A stretch of DNA of 64,000 bases from Oncomelania hupensis (Eukaryota > Mollusca > Gastropoda > Littorinimorpha > Pomatiopsidae): assembly GCA_036898135.1 (NCBI GenBank), contig CM072519.1, positions 43,086,839 through 43,150,838 on the forward strand, read 5' to 3'. The notes beneath the pieces are model-generated. The model did not search any database. It was not told where the DNA came from and was given only the letters and a program-made list of their open reading frames with translations. A program made the translations under genes and the position numbers. Every line of letters starts with the position of its first letter. The stretch's first letter is position 1. Of this stretch, positions 38,278 to 49,719 are shown in pieces.

Positions 38278-38480
38278 GTTGTGGCCAAGTGGGCTAAGGC
38301 GGGACTAACTTGCCTTGTCCACAAGCCAGAAACCAATGGCGCTTGACAGGTGTGGGTTCCAGCCAGCATCTGGGCGTTATGTTTCTCCGAATATTATTTA
38401 CTTTCGACTCGGGCAACGTCTCGGGGGTTTTCCCCGGGTACTCCGGTTTGCTCCCCCAGCAAAAATTTCAAAAAATTCAC
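38278..38480 (+). mobile_element. tRNA-derived SINE-E with shared central domain
   Basis: A-box-like GTGGCCAAGTGGGCTAAGGC at 38281-38300 and B-box-like GTGGGTTCCAGCC at about 38352. The central motif CCCCGGGTACTCCGGTTT lies near 38432, then AAAAATTTCAAAAAATT. The central part equals that of SINE-A although the heads differ. The 3' tail is not recognisable. Confidence 0.65.
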
Positions 38481-38989
38481 AAATAATGTTAGGTAGGTAG
38501 GGTTTGGGCGCGCCACTGGCTGCGACTACGCCTTCCCCGGGGGAGGCGGCCCAGAGTTTCCCGATAGAAAGGGATAATAAACTGCAGCAGCAGCAGTAGC
38601 CAACATCGGAGAACGTTGCATCACCAAATGTGTAAGTCAAGAGTTCGTTCTAAGAACATGCATAGAAGAAGGTTTTAGTATTGCATTGCGTACATTGTAT
38701 AAGTATAATGGGATGATATTTTCTACCTTCTCTCAGGCCACATTTATCACCGATAGTTCAGATATATATTTGGCGTCTTAGTAGTTAGTTAATTAATTAC
38801 TTAAATAATGGCTACATGCATCTTGGACAATTTGTTTTGGTTATATAACGATCCATCTCGTATTGTACTGAACTGCATGGGATATATCAAGAGCAATGTC
38901 AAGAACTAGAATCAAAGCTAATTAAGGAAGCCTTTTGCATATTATTATTCTTAGTCAGTTACTATGGTGATGATGACGATGATGATTAT

Positions 38990-39315
38990 GATTATTCCCG
39001 CAAGGGGCAAACGTATGTGACTTAGGTACGAGACTATTGAGGTCACCGAGGGTTTTCTCCGGGCACTCCGGTTTCCTCCCTCCCTTCAATAGTGGTACAG
39101 GATGCAGTCAATATAAAAATTTCAAAAAAATAAAAATTAGATTTTCTTCCGTATTCTAATAGCGATCTCCCTGCCTTTACAGCACCTGTTTGAGCGATGT
39201 ATGAGTATTTGGTGTGTGTGTGAGGGTAAATGAGACAGGTGAGCGTGTATGTTGGTATAGATCGCCGCGCTTTGAGCCTCGGGGAAAGGCGCGTTCATAG
39301 CATCCTGTATTATTA
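38990..39315 (+). mobile_element. SINE-A, head-truncated copy
   Basis: Begins in the T-arm region (TTCCCGCAAGGG) and keeps CTTAGGTACGAGACTATTGA, the central CTCCGGGCACTCCGGTTT and ATATAAAAATTTCAAAAA. A short GT run is followed by AGATCGCCGCGCTTTGAGCC and the tail AAAGGCGCGTTCATAGCATC with TATTATTATT. It matches the 8.9-9.3 kb copy end to end except for the head. Confidence 0.85.
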
Positions 39316-39383
39316 TTATTATTATGATTATAATGATGATGAGGATGATGATGATGATGATGATAATGACGACGACGATCGAC

Positions 39384-39468
<85 letters not shown>

Positions 39469-39480
39469 TGCATTGTCCTA

Positions 39481-39542
<62 letters not shown>
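39316..39542. repeat. ATT/GATG arrays following the SINE-A tail
   Basis: ATT units continue from the SINE tail, change to GATGATG and GACGAC, then two perfect ATT blocks (39386-39467 and 39481-39541) separated by TGCATTGTCCTA. Confidence 0.95.
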
Positions 39543-39989
39543 CACTGGTACTTTTACTTTTAGTATTGTCCTAAATATTTTTTTATTATCATTACGTATA
39601 TATGTCTATTAGTTTATACATGGCTCGCTAGAAGCTTTTATTTATTTATTTTTTTTGTTAATTAATTTCAGTTGTTTGTTCGCTCCATTATAATTGTGAA
39701 TACTGTTCAAGTTTGTATAGCACGATTCCCAAAGCTGGAGTACACACCTATGAATGTGCGAGTGCTCGAACAAGCTTGCGTGTGGATATTACGCAATGGG
39801 CCAGAGACCGGGTATGCATTAACTGGTCCGTCCCTTTCTTCTTTCCTTATTGACACAACACCCCTATTCCCATTCACCCGACACTTTTGCCTGCACCCTC
39901 GTTTTCGTTTTCTTTCTTTCATTAATTTCTTTGATGTGTTTACATCTTCTTCATTTTATTCATTTATTCATCGTCATTATTTTCAGCAT

Positions 39990-40052
39990 TATCTTCAGCA
40001 TCATCACCATCATCATAATCATCAATTCTCATCGTCATCATTATCATCTTCG

Positions 40053-40105
<53 letters not shown>

Positions 40106-40140
40106 TTGTTCTTGTTCTTCTTGTTCTTGTTCTTCTTCTT
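39990..40140. repeat. (TCA)n with TTC/TTG end
   Basis: About 55 bp of perfect TCA flanked by imperfect CAT-rich units and a TTCTTG tail. Confidence 0.9.
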
Positions 40141-40333
40141 GGGTCATTACAGAGATATACATACCGTGGGGCTACGTTGGAGTGTAACCCTAGGACAAGT
40201 GGACAATTGCCGAGGGAACATTGTTATCACAAAGTAGATTTAAGAGGAATGACGCCAGCGAGTGCCCCGGTAAGCCTTCAAATTGGGGCATAAAACGTGA
40301 CTGAGACTAGACAAGGCTTTCTCCCTCTCTCAA

Positions 40334-40409
40334 GTTGAGAGTATATTGTATTCAAGATGAGAGTTTATTGTAATCAAGTTGAGAGTTTATTGTGCTCGAG
40401 TTGAGAGAT
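40334..40409. repeat. 22 bp minisatellite, 3.5 units
   Basis: Units GTTGAGAGTTTATTGT plus six variable bases start at 40334, 40356, 40378 and 40400. The flanks (39.6-40.3 and 40.4-40.97 kb) contain no recognisable gene. Confidence 0.9.
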
Positions 40410-40975
40410 GGAGACGGCATAGTCTAGTCTCGGCTACGCTGCATGGGACCATGCTATAAGGTCAGAGACATTGTGGCTCAAATACCCCATCCCATTCCGT
40501 CCGTTCATCCCTTGAGATTTGCCTTGTCAAATTAAGTGTGCAATATAGTTATTCCTCTCTCTGTCTTTGTCTAACTCTGTATGTCTGTCTGCCTGTCTCT
40601 CCTTTTCTGTCGTTCTTCCCTCATCTCTCTGTCTGTCTCTGGATTAATCCCTCTCTCTCTTCTCCCTCTTCCTCTTTCATTTAACAATTTAGTTAAAATT
40701 TTGTTTCATTTTGTTGTTGTTGTTTTATTTCATTTATTTATTCATGTATTTATTGATATTTTTATTTCTTTACTTAGTTTTATTTATTTAATAAATAAAT
40801 GCAACATTCTAGCACGTTATAGCTGTTTAAAACATCTTTGCTTGGAAAGAAGTAATATTACATTCGATGCTGACACAGTTCCATTAGTTAATTCATGTGT
40901 CCATTATAGAATACATTTTACCCAAGGTGTGGATTTGCTCTTTGCTCAGACAGGTATATCACAGTAGGCTGTACA

Positions 40976-41088
40976 AGAAGAAGAAGAAGAAGAAGAAGAA
41001 GAAGAAGAAGAAGAAGAAGAAGAAGAAGAAGAAGAAGAAGAAGAAGAAGAAGAAGAAGAAGAAGAAAAAGAAAAGAAGAAGAAGAAAA

Positions 41089-41119
<31 letters not shown>

Positions 41120-41185
41120 AAGAAGAAGAAGAAGAAGAAGAAGAAGAAGAAGAAGAAGAAGAAAAAGAAAAGAAGAAGAAGAAAA

Positions 41186-41216
<31 letters not shown>

Positions 41217-41442
41217 AAGAAGAAGAAGAAGAAGAAGAAGAAGAAGAAGAAGAAGAAGAAGAAGAAAAGAAGAAGAAGAAGAAGAAGAAGAAGAAGAAGA
41301 AGAAGAAGAAGAAGAAGAAGAAGAAGAAGAAGAAGAAGAAGAAAAGAAGAAGAAGAAGCATAAGAAGAAAAGAAGAAAAGAAGAAGAAGAAGAAGAAGAA
41401 GAAGAAGAAGAAGAAGAAGAAGAAGAAGAAGAAGAAGAAGAA

Positions 41443-41479
<37 letters not shown>

Positions 41480-41550
41480 AAAAAAAGAAGAAGAAGAAGA
41501 AGAAGAAGAAGAAGAAGAAGAAGAAGAAGAAGAAGAAGAAGAAGAAGAAG
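40976..41550. repeat. Giant (GAA)n array with higher-order structure
   Basis: About 575 bp with the plus strand almost purely purine. It is mainly GAA with GAAAAAGAAAAG and AAAATAAG variants. The variant pair is repeated about 97 bp apart (41064 and 41161), so longer blocks were duplicated. A GAAA run lies at 41447-41480. Long mirror-symmetric purine tracts can form H-DNA. Confidence 0.95.
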
Positions 41551-41884
41551 GGAATGATAGGAAACATTTTCAACTGTTGTTTCGCCTTAGTTGTAAAACA
41601 ATGGCAATTACTTTGGTTCGAACTTTTATCACCAAAACTCATTACTAGTGTTCTGCATAAGTACATGTATGTATCCAATTGGCAGAACAGAAAGCAAAAT
41701 GGCAGGCAGCATGCAGAACGGCGCGGCATGTTTCTTTTGCCCGCACACTTTTCAGCCTGCAGTTCAGCCAATTGGATTAGTTATCTTTCTGTTTTATAGC
41801 CGTATGAGGGACGATCTGGAGCGGCCGGGGCAACGATTGGAGGCGGATATGTCTCACTGCGATTGTTGTTTTAATTTTTTTTGT
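41551..41884. other. Spacer before the RTE element
   Basis: No clear feature. The last ~70 bp (GAGCGGCCGGGGCAACGATT onward) may be the RTE 5' untranslated region. Confidence 0.4.
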
Positions 41885-41889
41885 CTGTA

Positions 41890-42370
41890 TCATCGTCATA
41901 GGAACCTGGAATTTCAGGACCCTAACTGCGGGTAGAAAATTAGAAGAACTGGCCCACGAGCTGGACCACTAACGATGGAACATTTTAGGTATCAGCGAAC
42001 TGCGCTGGAAATGCATAGGTAGAGATGACAGGCACGAACACGACGTTGGATTCTTGGTCCACAAGAACATTCTAGCCACTGTTATGGGTTACCGCCCAGT
42101 CTCCAGTAGACTCATTGCCACCCGTCTGAGAGCAACCATCATCACCATCATCCAGGCCTATGCCCCAACATCAGACTATGACGACAGCAAAGTGGAGGAT
42201 TTCTATGAAAATCTACAGGCTGTCCTTGACCAAGTGCCGAAGATGGACAAAGACATAATGGAAGGCGACTGGAATGCCAAGGTTGGCCAAGATGTGCACC
42301 ACAACTGGGGAGAAACGTGGACCCCACTGCAACAACGAGACAAATGACAGGGGTCTGAGACTTTTGGAGT
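41890..42370 (+). pseudogene. RTE endonuclease, N-terminal part
   Basis: Conserved APE-type motifs: GTWNFRTL (Asn), then a TAA stop just before RWNILGISELRWK (catalytic Glu), HDVGFLVHKN, TIIQAYAPTSDYDD, and GDWNAKVGQD (Asp/Asn). Target nicking by this domain would start reverse transcription at the nick. The frame shifts near 42310, and again near 42424 within a run of seven A. Confidence 0.85.
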
Positions 42371-43312
42371 TTGCCAGATACTACAACCTCATACTGGCAA
42401 ACACGCTTGGTCTCCACAAAAAAATCCAGACGATGGACATGGCACAGTTCCAGCGGGGAGCATCACAACCAGATCGACTACATCATGGTCAAGAAACGCT
42501 TCAGATCAAGCATTAACATTGGCAGGACACGCCCTTTTCAAGGAGCAGATATCGGAAGTGATCACGATCTCGTGATGATGTCTTTCCGGCTCCAATTGAA
42601 GAGAGTAAACACAGCAAAGTGCATCAGACTGAAGTTCGACCTGGATAAACTGCAAGCCCTGGAGGTGGCAAAAATATTTCAGGCCACAATTGGAGGGAAA
42701 TTTGAACCACTGCTCATTTTGGAAGCTGGTGAAGTAGATGTCAACACCATGACCACCACCTTCAACGCAGCTGTGACAGATGCCGCCACTGAGATCCTTG
42801 GCAAGCACCGCCCAAAGAAGAAGCCGTGGATCACACCTGAACTTTTGGACCTGTGTGATAAACGAAGAGAAATGAAAAAGAAAATGAACACCTCACAGGA
42901 AGCTGATGCCTACCCAAAAATGAACAATGATATCGGAAAGAGCATGCGCACAGCAAAGGAGAACTGGATAAAAGATCAATGCCAGGAAATAGAAAACAGT
43001 CTGAACAAGAACAACAGCAAGAAGGCCTACCAGACTGTGACAAGTGTTAAACAGCCCAAGGTCTCCACGATCCAAAGCAAGTATGGCATATGCCTTACAG
43101 AAAAACAAGAAGTCTTGGATAGATGGGCAGAGTACTGCTATGACCTTTACAACCAAACACTAAACGGAGACCCATCAGTTCTAGCATGTCCCGAGAACAA
43201 ACAAGAAGATAAATTCCTCCCAATTCGCCGAGAAGAAGTTGAGGCAGCAGTGCAAACACTGAAGAAAGGGAAGTCAGCAGAAGTGGACAACATACCCGCG
43301 GAATTGCTTTAA
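42371..43312 (+). pseudogene. RTE endonuclease C-terminal part and linker
   Basis: Uninterrupted frame of 313 codons; only the segment from about 42425 is in the native frame. It reads HNQIDYIMVKKRFRSS and ADIGSDHDLVMMSFRL (catalytic SDH). A Lys-rich linker (KRREMKKKMN, NNSKKAYQTV) follows, then EVEAAVQTLKKGKSAEVDNI just before RT motif 1. It ends at TAA in the word ELL*AGEEAM. The fragment at 48.7 kb has CAA at the same codon, so this stop is a single C-to-T change. Confidence 0.9.
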
Positions 43313-44205
43313 GCAGGAGAAGAAGCGATGATTGACGCCCTCACCATTATATGTAACAAGATCTGGCAGAGTGGACAGTGGCCTACACCATGGACCCAGT
43401 CGCTTGTCATCACTCTTCCCAAAAAAGTTAACCTTTAGGAGTGTGAAAATTACCGCACCATAAGCCTCATCAGCCATTCCAGCAAGGTCCTCCTGAAAAT
43501 AATACTCAACAGGTTGAAACTCCAAGCTGAACCAATCATAGCTGAAGAACAAGAAGGATTCAGGGCACGACGAAGTACAACTGAACAGGTATTGTCAACC
43601 TCAGAATAATCTGCGAGAAATACATACCTACAGCACCAACAACATCTATATCATGTGTTCATAGACTTCAAAAAGGCGTTTGACCGAGTCTGGCATGCAG
43701 CTTCGTGGGCAACCATGAGAGTGTACAACATCAGCCCTAAAATTATTGAAGTCATCAAAATCCTGCATGCCAAGGCTACCAGTGCAGTCCTCCACAACAG
43801 CGCCATCGGAAACTGGTTCAGAACAACAATCGGTGTGCGTCATGGATGCCTACTCTCTCCATCACTCTTCAACATCTTCCTACAGCGCATCATTTCTGAT
43901 GCCTTTGCAGATCACGAAGGCACAGTCAGCATATGGGGGTAGAGCAATCTCCAATCTTCGTTTTACGGATGACATTGATGGAATGGCTGGGGAGGAACAA
44001 GAACTTGAACTTGAACAGCTGGTACAGAGGCTTGACACCGCCTCCAAAGCCTATGGAATGGAAATAAGTGCAGTAAAGACCAAAATGATGACCAACAACA
44101 CCAATGGCATCAACATGGACATCAAAATCCAAGGCCAATTCCTCAACACAGTGCATAGCTTCAAATATTTAAGCCATTGTATCCGACAATGGGTCCCGAC
44201 AGAAA
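43313..44205 (+). pseudogene. RTE reverse transcriptase domain
   Basis: Motifs in order, across several frames: ICNKIWQSGQWPTPWTQSLV, a TAG stop, ECENYRTISLISH, EQEGFRARRSTTEQ, a frameshift, FIDFKKAFDRVW (motif A Asp intact), GVRHGCLLSPSLFNIFLQ (motif B, Gln to His), a frameshift after SIWG, and NLRFTDDIDGMAGEEQ (motif C, FADD to FTDD). The catalytic Asp pair is still present, but the frames and motif B are damaged. Confidence 0.9.
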
Positions 44206-44745
44206 GTCCTCTCCAGGATCGCACAAACAACTGCCGCCCTGGCAAGGTTGAAGCCCATTTGGAAAGACAAGACCATAAGTATACATTCCAAGGTAAGGCT
44301 GCTGCGCTACCTTGTCATCTCCATTTCCTATACGCTTGCGAAACATGGACCCTCACAGCGGATCTACAACAAAGACTACAAAGCATGGAGATGAGGTGCT
44401 ACAGAAGACTTCTGGGCACTTCCTATACTCAACACATCACCAACGACGAAGTCCGATAGACCATCACATTGGACAACACGATGACCTGCTCACAGTGGTG
44501 AAGAAACATAAACTCCGATGGTATGGCCACGTCACCAGAGCACTAGGCCTTGCAAAGACCATCCTGCAAGGCACAGTGCAAGGAGGTAGATGAAGAAGGA
44601 GACCAAAAAAGAGGTGGGAGGACAACATTCCAGAATGGACTGGTTTGACAATGAGCGGAGCCATCGGGGATGCTGGGGACAGAGAAAGATGGAGTATGCT
44701 GGTTAAACGATCATCTGTGGTGCCCATACAACCTCCGAGTTATGG
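44206..44745 (+). pseudogene. RTE C-terminal domain
   Basis: Contains RIAQTTAALARLKPIWKD (shifted), YACETWTLTADLQQRLQSME, RRLLGTSYTQHITNDEVR, a stop, then LRWYGHVTRALGLAKTILQG, TVQGGR and a stop. Remains of RWEDNI..WTGL and ERWSMLVKRSSVVP follow. Its function in RTE elements is uncertain; it is the most often retained part because copies are 5'-truncated. Confidence 0.9.
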
Positions 44746-44776
44746 GATAGGATAGGATAGGATAGGACAGGATAGG

Positions 44777-45822
44777 TATCATAAAACAAAGGGGTTCCAG
44801 CACTAAAGGCGCTTCGCTTTGCTACCATTTCTGCCATATAGAGTTGTACCCAGACCCGATCCGCCGATCTAACAGAAGAGCTGCTTTCTCTGATCTGGCG
44901 TCTTTTTTGTTGTTATTGTTTTGTTGTTGTGTTTCTGATCTGTTGATCTCTCTAAGCTGCTTTGTCTGGTCTGTCGATCTTCTCTAAGCTGCTTCGCTTT
45001 TAATTTAGTTATGTCTTTTCATGATGATAAGATAAGAAGACAATAAGATCACACACTCACACACGCACACAGACACCTACACACACCTACACGCACACAC
45101 AAACTTACTAAAGCTACATAATGAGGACAGTGACAGCAAAGTGTGGATAGTGGAGCAAAGTCCTTTTTATGTAGCGGTAGTAAGCTGCTTCGTCTGGCTT
45201 TTGTTGTTGTTGTGCTCCCCCTATATTGAGGACTATTGACAGAGTATTGGTTTCTCGTTCCCCCAGATATCACAAGTTCATTAAACGGCCAGGGTATCAA
45301 GAAGGTTTGTTTATTGTGTGTGTATTTGTGTGTGGGTGTGTGTGTGTGTGTGTGTGTGTGACATTAGTTTACTTTTAAAACTGCATTGTTACATTAAAGT
45401 ATGATGTAATGGGTAACAGTTGCTTTAAAAAACGACCGCCAAGCTTTCAAAATGTGGGCGTTTCTTCTTCCAATCCAGTCCAATGTCCACTTGTATGGCG
45501 CACAACTCCATGTCGAGACAGGCTGGGGGCGCAGATCTTTGTAATTATGTAAACCAACAACTGTGCTTATATACTAGTATACACTTTCACAGTGGTGTAT
45601 TTTTAAAATCAACACTGACATAATCAAACGAATGTATCGATTTATTTCAGAATCCACACTTTTGAAAGGATTGACATGTGTGAACCCGGAGCCCTTTAAA
45701 CCTATTTTACACCTATGGATTTTCTCAACAATTTCATTCAGCACGATAGGCTGGAAAAGTGTAAGATAGGTAGTGTCATGCTTGTATGCTGGCTGGCGTA
45801 CTTGCTGTGACGGTGGGTCTAT
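44777..45822. other. No gene; short repeats only
   Basis: A ~31 bp phrase (GATCT..CTCTAAGCTGCTT) is duplicated at 44938-44999, and GTAAGCTGCTTCGTCTGG recurs near 45181. CA-rich at 45055-45100 and GT at 45315-45360. No coding signal. Confidence 0.5.
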
Positions 45823-46596
45823 TGTTGCTGGGCTCTGCACAATGGAATGCTATTACCCACTCGCCTTTCGTCCATGGGGATCGCTAGTTAATCTCCCGGT
45901 GACTAATCTTAATACATTTATAAGTTTAGCTTGGTCTGTGTTTAGGCTGGGGTTACAGAGATAGAAGAAAATGGTAAAAGATTCACTGTCACACTAGGTC
46001 TCACACGGCTATGAAACATAGGTAGTCCAGCCACTTGTTAACAGTAAATATCACACATTTATTTCTTCTACGCTATACAAGATCTGCTAATCACCATACT
46101 AACTTAAAAGTCCAAATATCACTTAGAATAGTTCGCTCCTTGATAGTTCTATGCAGCTACTATCTCATCATCGGGCTAATGGTGCGTTCTGCCCAAATGG
46201 TCAGAGTTCTGGAAGAGTGGACTAGTGATGTCCGTTGATAACAGTTTTGGTGCACGTTTTTGAATCACTTAGCTCTCGTTTTAATGAGCGGTGTTGTGGA
46301 GAAGTCTTCTCCTGGTTGACAGACTGATGGGCTCTCATAGCTCAGTGCGTGAGGCTCCAATGCAGGCCGAATGTCAGTGAAGACTTTTAATTGTCTTGCT
46401 TCTGCTCGGGCCAACGATGCCTGCTCGTCTGCAAAATATTAGACGAATTTCTGCAACACCGTGTATACTAGGTGTGTGCAGAGTGTCTCACAGACGGCAA
46501 AAATAGCTCTCAGTGACCGCTCCACTAATACAAACAATGGACGATCATTTTTCTACGTCAGTGGTCCACTGGAATCTCCACTCTAATTCTTATACA
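45823..46596 (-). mobile_element. LTR-like sequence, copy 1
   Basis: Homologous over its length to 49720-50515 in the opposite orientation. On the minus strand it starts TGTATAAGAATTAGAGTGG and ends GCAGAGCCCAGCAACA, the TG...CA layout of a long terminal repeat. A poly(A) signal lies at plus 46058-46063. TCTAT precedes and TCTAC follows on the plus strand, a possible 5 bp target duplication with one mismatch. No gag or pol frame adjoins, so it is read as a solo LTR. The superfamily is unknown. Confidence 0.55.
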
Positions 46597-48389
46597 TCTA
46601 CACAGCATGGCTAAATTAAACACATGGAGCACTGATCAACCATATACATATACTCTGGTACAGCCACTGGTCTGCAAGAATATACATAGGAAAAACAACA
46701 GTGGGTCTGTAGGGGATACTTCATGGTGGCAAAGCCGGTCGTGGGTCCGCCATGTGGTCAAGCAAAGTTGGACTAACATTCACAGTTCTAAACATGGTAA
46801 ACTTCACAAACATAATTCAACAATAATATCAATAAATCACGAGGAGACAAAAGATAGATCATTTACCTTTTGGACAATGTCAGGCTGTGGCTAACTAGGT
46901 TGAATAGAATTTCACCAGTTCCTGCTTCAGTCTTACGTTAGAGAAATCTTTCAGAGCTTAGCTCCTTCTTGCGTGCGGTCTACACAATGAATAACCATCT
47001 AGCTGTGTGGTCAGCCTAAACCAGCTAGAACTAGACTACCTGAGCCTCTGGCGTGGGTGGGTGTTCCTTTATGTGATGCGAATGAGGTCACTGCCTAACT
47101 GAGTCAGTGTCCGCATACACAGGATTAGTCCCCCATTGACTTTGGTCGTCTTCTGCACAGCAACGTTAATTTACATAGGCTAGTAGGCCGACTTATTGAA
47201 TGTGAGTATACGTAGTGCTGGTTAAAACTAGCCTCACGCGACACTTGCCTAAAACAGCAAACGTAGGACTTCATTTAAATTGAGAAGGCCAAAAGGGTAA
47301 TGCAACGAGATTGATTTCAAGAGACAGCGTGTAAGAACTGCGTTTTTTTTGTTGTTGTTAGAAGTAAAAAAAAAAAAGGGAGAAGGAGAGAGAAGTGGAC
47401 TAAAAATAAAAATAAGAAGAAGAAGAAAAGGAAGAAGAAGAAGAGGCTATAATATTGTTAGTCTGTTTTTTGTTTGTTTACTTGTTAATTTGTTGTTGTG
47501 CTTGTGTGTGTGTGTGTGTGTGTGTGGGTGTGTGTGTGTGTGTGTGTGTGTGCGCGTGTGTGTGCTTGTTTATTTGTCTTTTCATAAAATGGTTGTGGTG
47601 CGTGAGAGAGGCACTTTGAACTTACGTGTCCTTTAAAAAAAAAAAGCTAAATAAATACCTATGATTAACTATTAATAAGAAAGGCTTTGCGCCGGAAATA
47701 AGGCGATGGATCGCTGATCCACCCAATCAGGCATGCTAATTTTGCTCAACAACGACTACGACGGCAACAGCGCTGCTGCTACTGCTGCAGTTGGCGTTTA
47801 TCTAACACCGCTAAAATCAGTCCAAGTTACCGGTTAGCTGTGTTACTAATGATGCTGACGATGATGAATCAATATTTGTTTACAGGGGTATTTATTTGTT
47901 TAGAGAGCTCTTGCAGCTAAGCAAACATTTGTTTGTTCTTCATAGGCAACAAGATCCTCTTATAGTGGACAGGCATTGGAGTAACAACAGACACTACGTC
48001 TCAAACCCTAGTGGACAGGCTTTAGAATAACAGACACTATGTCTCAAACCCGATTCCGAAGCAGACTTCCCCCTAAAACTTGAAGTCTTCTAAATGCGTC
48101 TCACCGATTCCTGGGCTTCATAATCTTCTAACGAATGTCGGTTGTTGGTGTTGTTTATTTAGCTTACTTTACCGCCAGACTGAACCACCCAACGTGCCAG
48201 GTGGGCGTTGATCCGAAGCGGAGATTCGTTTCGCTGCTAGAGTATCCTAATGATTGAAAAGCGTCCCAGTTATGTCTGCATTGCGCGTGCGATTGTCAGG
48301 CAGAATAATTGCTCGCAGTATTGCTCGCGCATGAGCATTAGACTGGTTGTTTTAATTACAAGATCGTAAATATACATAAATAACGATAT
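46597..48389. other. No gene; GT tract at 47500-47563
   Basis: Apparently single-copy DNA with A/purine-rich patches near 47370-47445. No frames with recognisable domains. Confidence 0.45.
47963..48051. repeat. Tandem duplication, two ~45 bp units
   Basis: TAGTGGACAGGCATTGGAGT through CGTCTCAAACCC is repeated at once from 48009 with one 3 bp deletion and four substitutions. Confidence 0.9.
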
Positions 48390-48850
48390 GCAGGTGTTGG
48401 TGCAAATTTTTCTCCAATTGTGTCTTGGAATATTTCTGCCACCTCCGGGTCCTGCAATTTGTCCAGGTCGAACTTCAGTCTAGTGCCCTTTGCTGTGTTT
48501 ACTCTCTTCAAGTGGAGCCGGAAAGACATCATCACGAGATCGTGGTCACTTCCGATATCTGCTCCTGGAAAAGTGCGTGTCCTGCCAATGTTGATGCTTG
48601 ATCTGAAATGTTTCTTGACCATGATGTAGTCGATCTGGTTGTAATGCTCCTCGCCGGGACTGTGCCATGTCCATCCTCTGGATGTTTTGTGGAGATAACC
48701 GCGGAACTGCTTCAAGCAGGAGGCGAAGCGATGATTGAGGCACTCACCATTATCTGTAACAAGATATGGCAGAGTGGGGAGTGGCCTACGCCATGGTTAC
48801 GAGAATCAAAAAAGCGACTAGGAATACTCACTCAGTCGCTTCATCACTTT
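48390..48850. mobile_element. Rearranged RTE fragment, endonuclease (-) next to RT (+)
   Basis: To about 48694 the minus strand encodes HYNQIDYIMVKKHFRSSINI, GADIGSDHDLVMMSFRLHL and KFDLDKLQDPEVAEIFQDTI. From 48695 the plus strand encodes ITAELLQAGGEAMIEALTII and CNKIWQSGEWPTPW, which in the long element lies about 570 bp farther on. After CCATGG a 33 bp insert, including AAGCGACT, precedes the rest of the element (CTCAGTCGCTT); these form an 8 bp inverted repeat. No 3' tail is present. Confidence 0.85.
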
Positions 48851-49719
48851 GCCAGCTACTTTCAACAAGAGTTATCGTTCTTCCGCAGCTTTAGGTTTTT
48901 TTTCACCATTACAGTTCAACTTTGTTCAGTAAAAAGATTTTTACGCACTTTACCTTACTGTTATTAACCTATATTTTAATTGCAGATGACAGACTTGCTA
49001 CCAATAGTCATGCTTTCTGTAACAAGAGCCCCAGTTTTACCCTGCACACTTTGAGATTTTGCTTGTTTAGTCAGTTAGAATTAGAAGGTTACTGTTAGTC
49101 TCTAGAAGACGACAGAAGGGATCATGCGTAACAGTTGTAGCCTGGCCCCCGCATAGCAGTGACATCATCGCAAAAAAAAAATCATCGCAGCTGACGGTAG
49201 AAGGCTTTGAATTTTACAGCCACTCAGATTTCTTCAGCCAATCCGAACACAGCACCGTTAGGTAGAACCAGATCTGACTGGGTAGGCCAAGGCTATGTAG
49301 AGAGTCATTTGTGTTGAAAGCTTAAGGCAGTACACAGCTACTTCCTAGCAGAAATCTCTCTACTGTGATAGACCAGGGAAGCAGTACTTGTTGAATATTC
49401 GAATTCAATCAAGTAGCCACGGCCTGACATTGTCAAACAGGTAAATGAACATACTTCTGTTTCATCATAATGTATTTATAGAATTGTTGAATTATGTTTG
49501 TGGAATTGCTATGCATAGAATTGAATTGTTAGTCCGACTTTGCCTGAACACGTGGCGAATCCGACCACGAGGCGACCAGTCGACGCCATGTTGAAAGATG
49601 TACGGAACCACTGTTGTTTAACCTATATGTATGCCTGCAGACCATTGGCTGTACCCGAGAATGTTTATAATATTATTATTTCTCTATGTGTATTGTTAGC
49701 GACGATTTATATTTATGTA
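48851..49719. other. No recognised feature
   Basis: AT-rich DNA. No frame over 70 codons with a recognisable domain. Confidence 0.45.

Larger units (their letters stand above)
41885..44776 (+). mobile_element. RTE-type LINE, most complete copy
   Basis: About 2.9 kb carrying, in order, APE-type endonuclease, linker, reverse transcriptase, the RTE C-terminal domain and a (GGATA)n 3' tail (about 44746-44776). Proteins of this type are often annotated in databases as craniofacial development protein 2-like or endonuclease-reverse transcriptase. Clade assignment rests on the APE endonuclease, the WYGHV.R..GLAKTILQGT C-terminal domain (compare BovB) and the short tandem-repeat tail. At least four frameshifts and three in-frame stops make it inactive. 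At least ten further fragments of the family lie in the window, at both ends and on both strands. Confidence 0.92.

Noticed and set aside
40918..41771. Long open frames (up to 270 codons) across the GAA array as a Ser/Phe-rich protein
   Set aside because: Open only because TTC/CTT/TCT codons contain no stops. The flanking residues are not conserved or recognisable.
41885..44776. An active, autonomous RTE element
   Set aside because: At least three in-frame stops and several frameshifts interrupt endonuclease, RT and C-terminal domain; motif B and motif C also carry substitutions.
46320..46360. tRNA-like A box (CATAGCTCAGTGCGTGAGGC) as another SINE
   Set aside because: No B box at the right distance, and the stretch lies within an LTR-like repeat.
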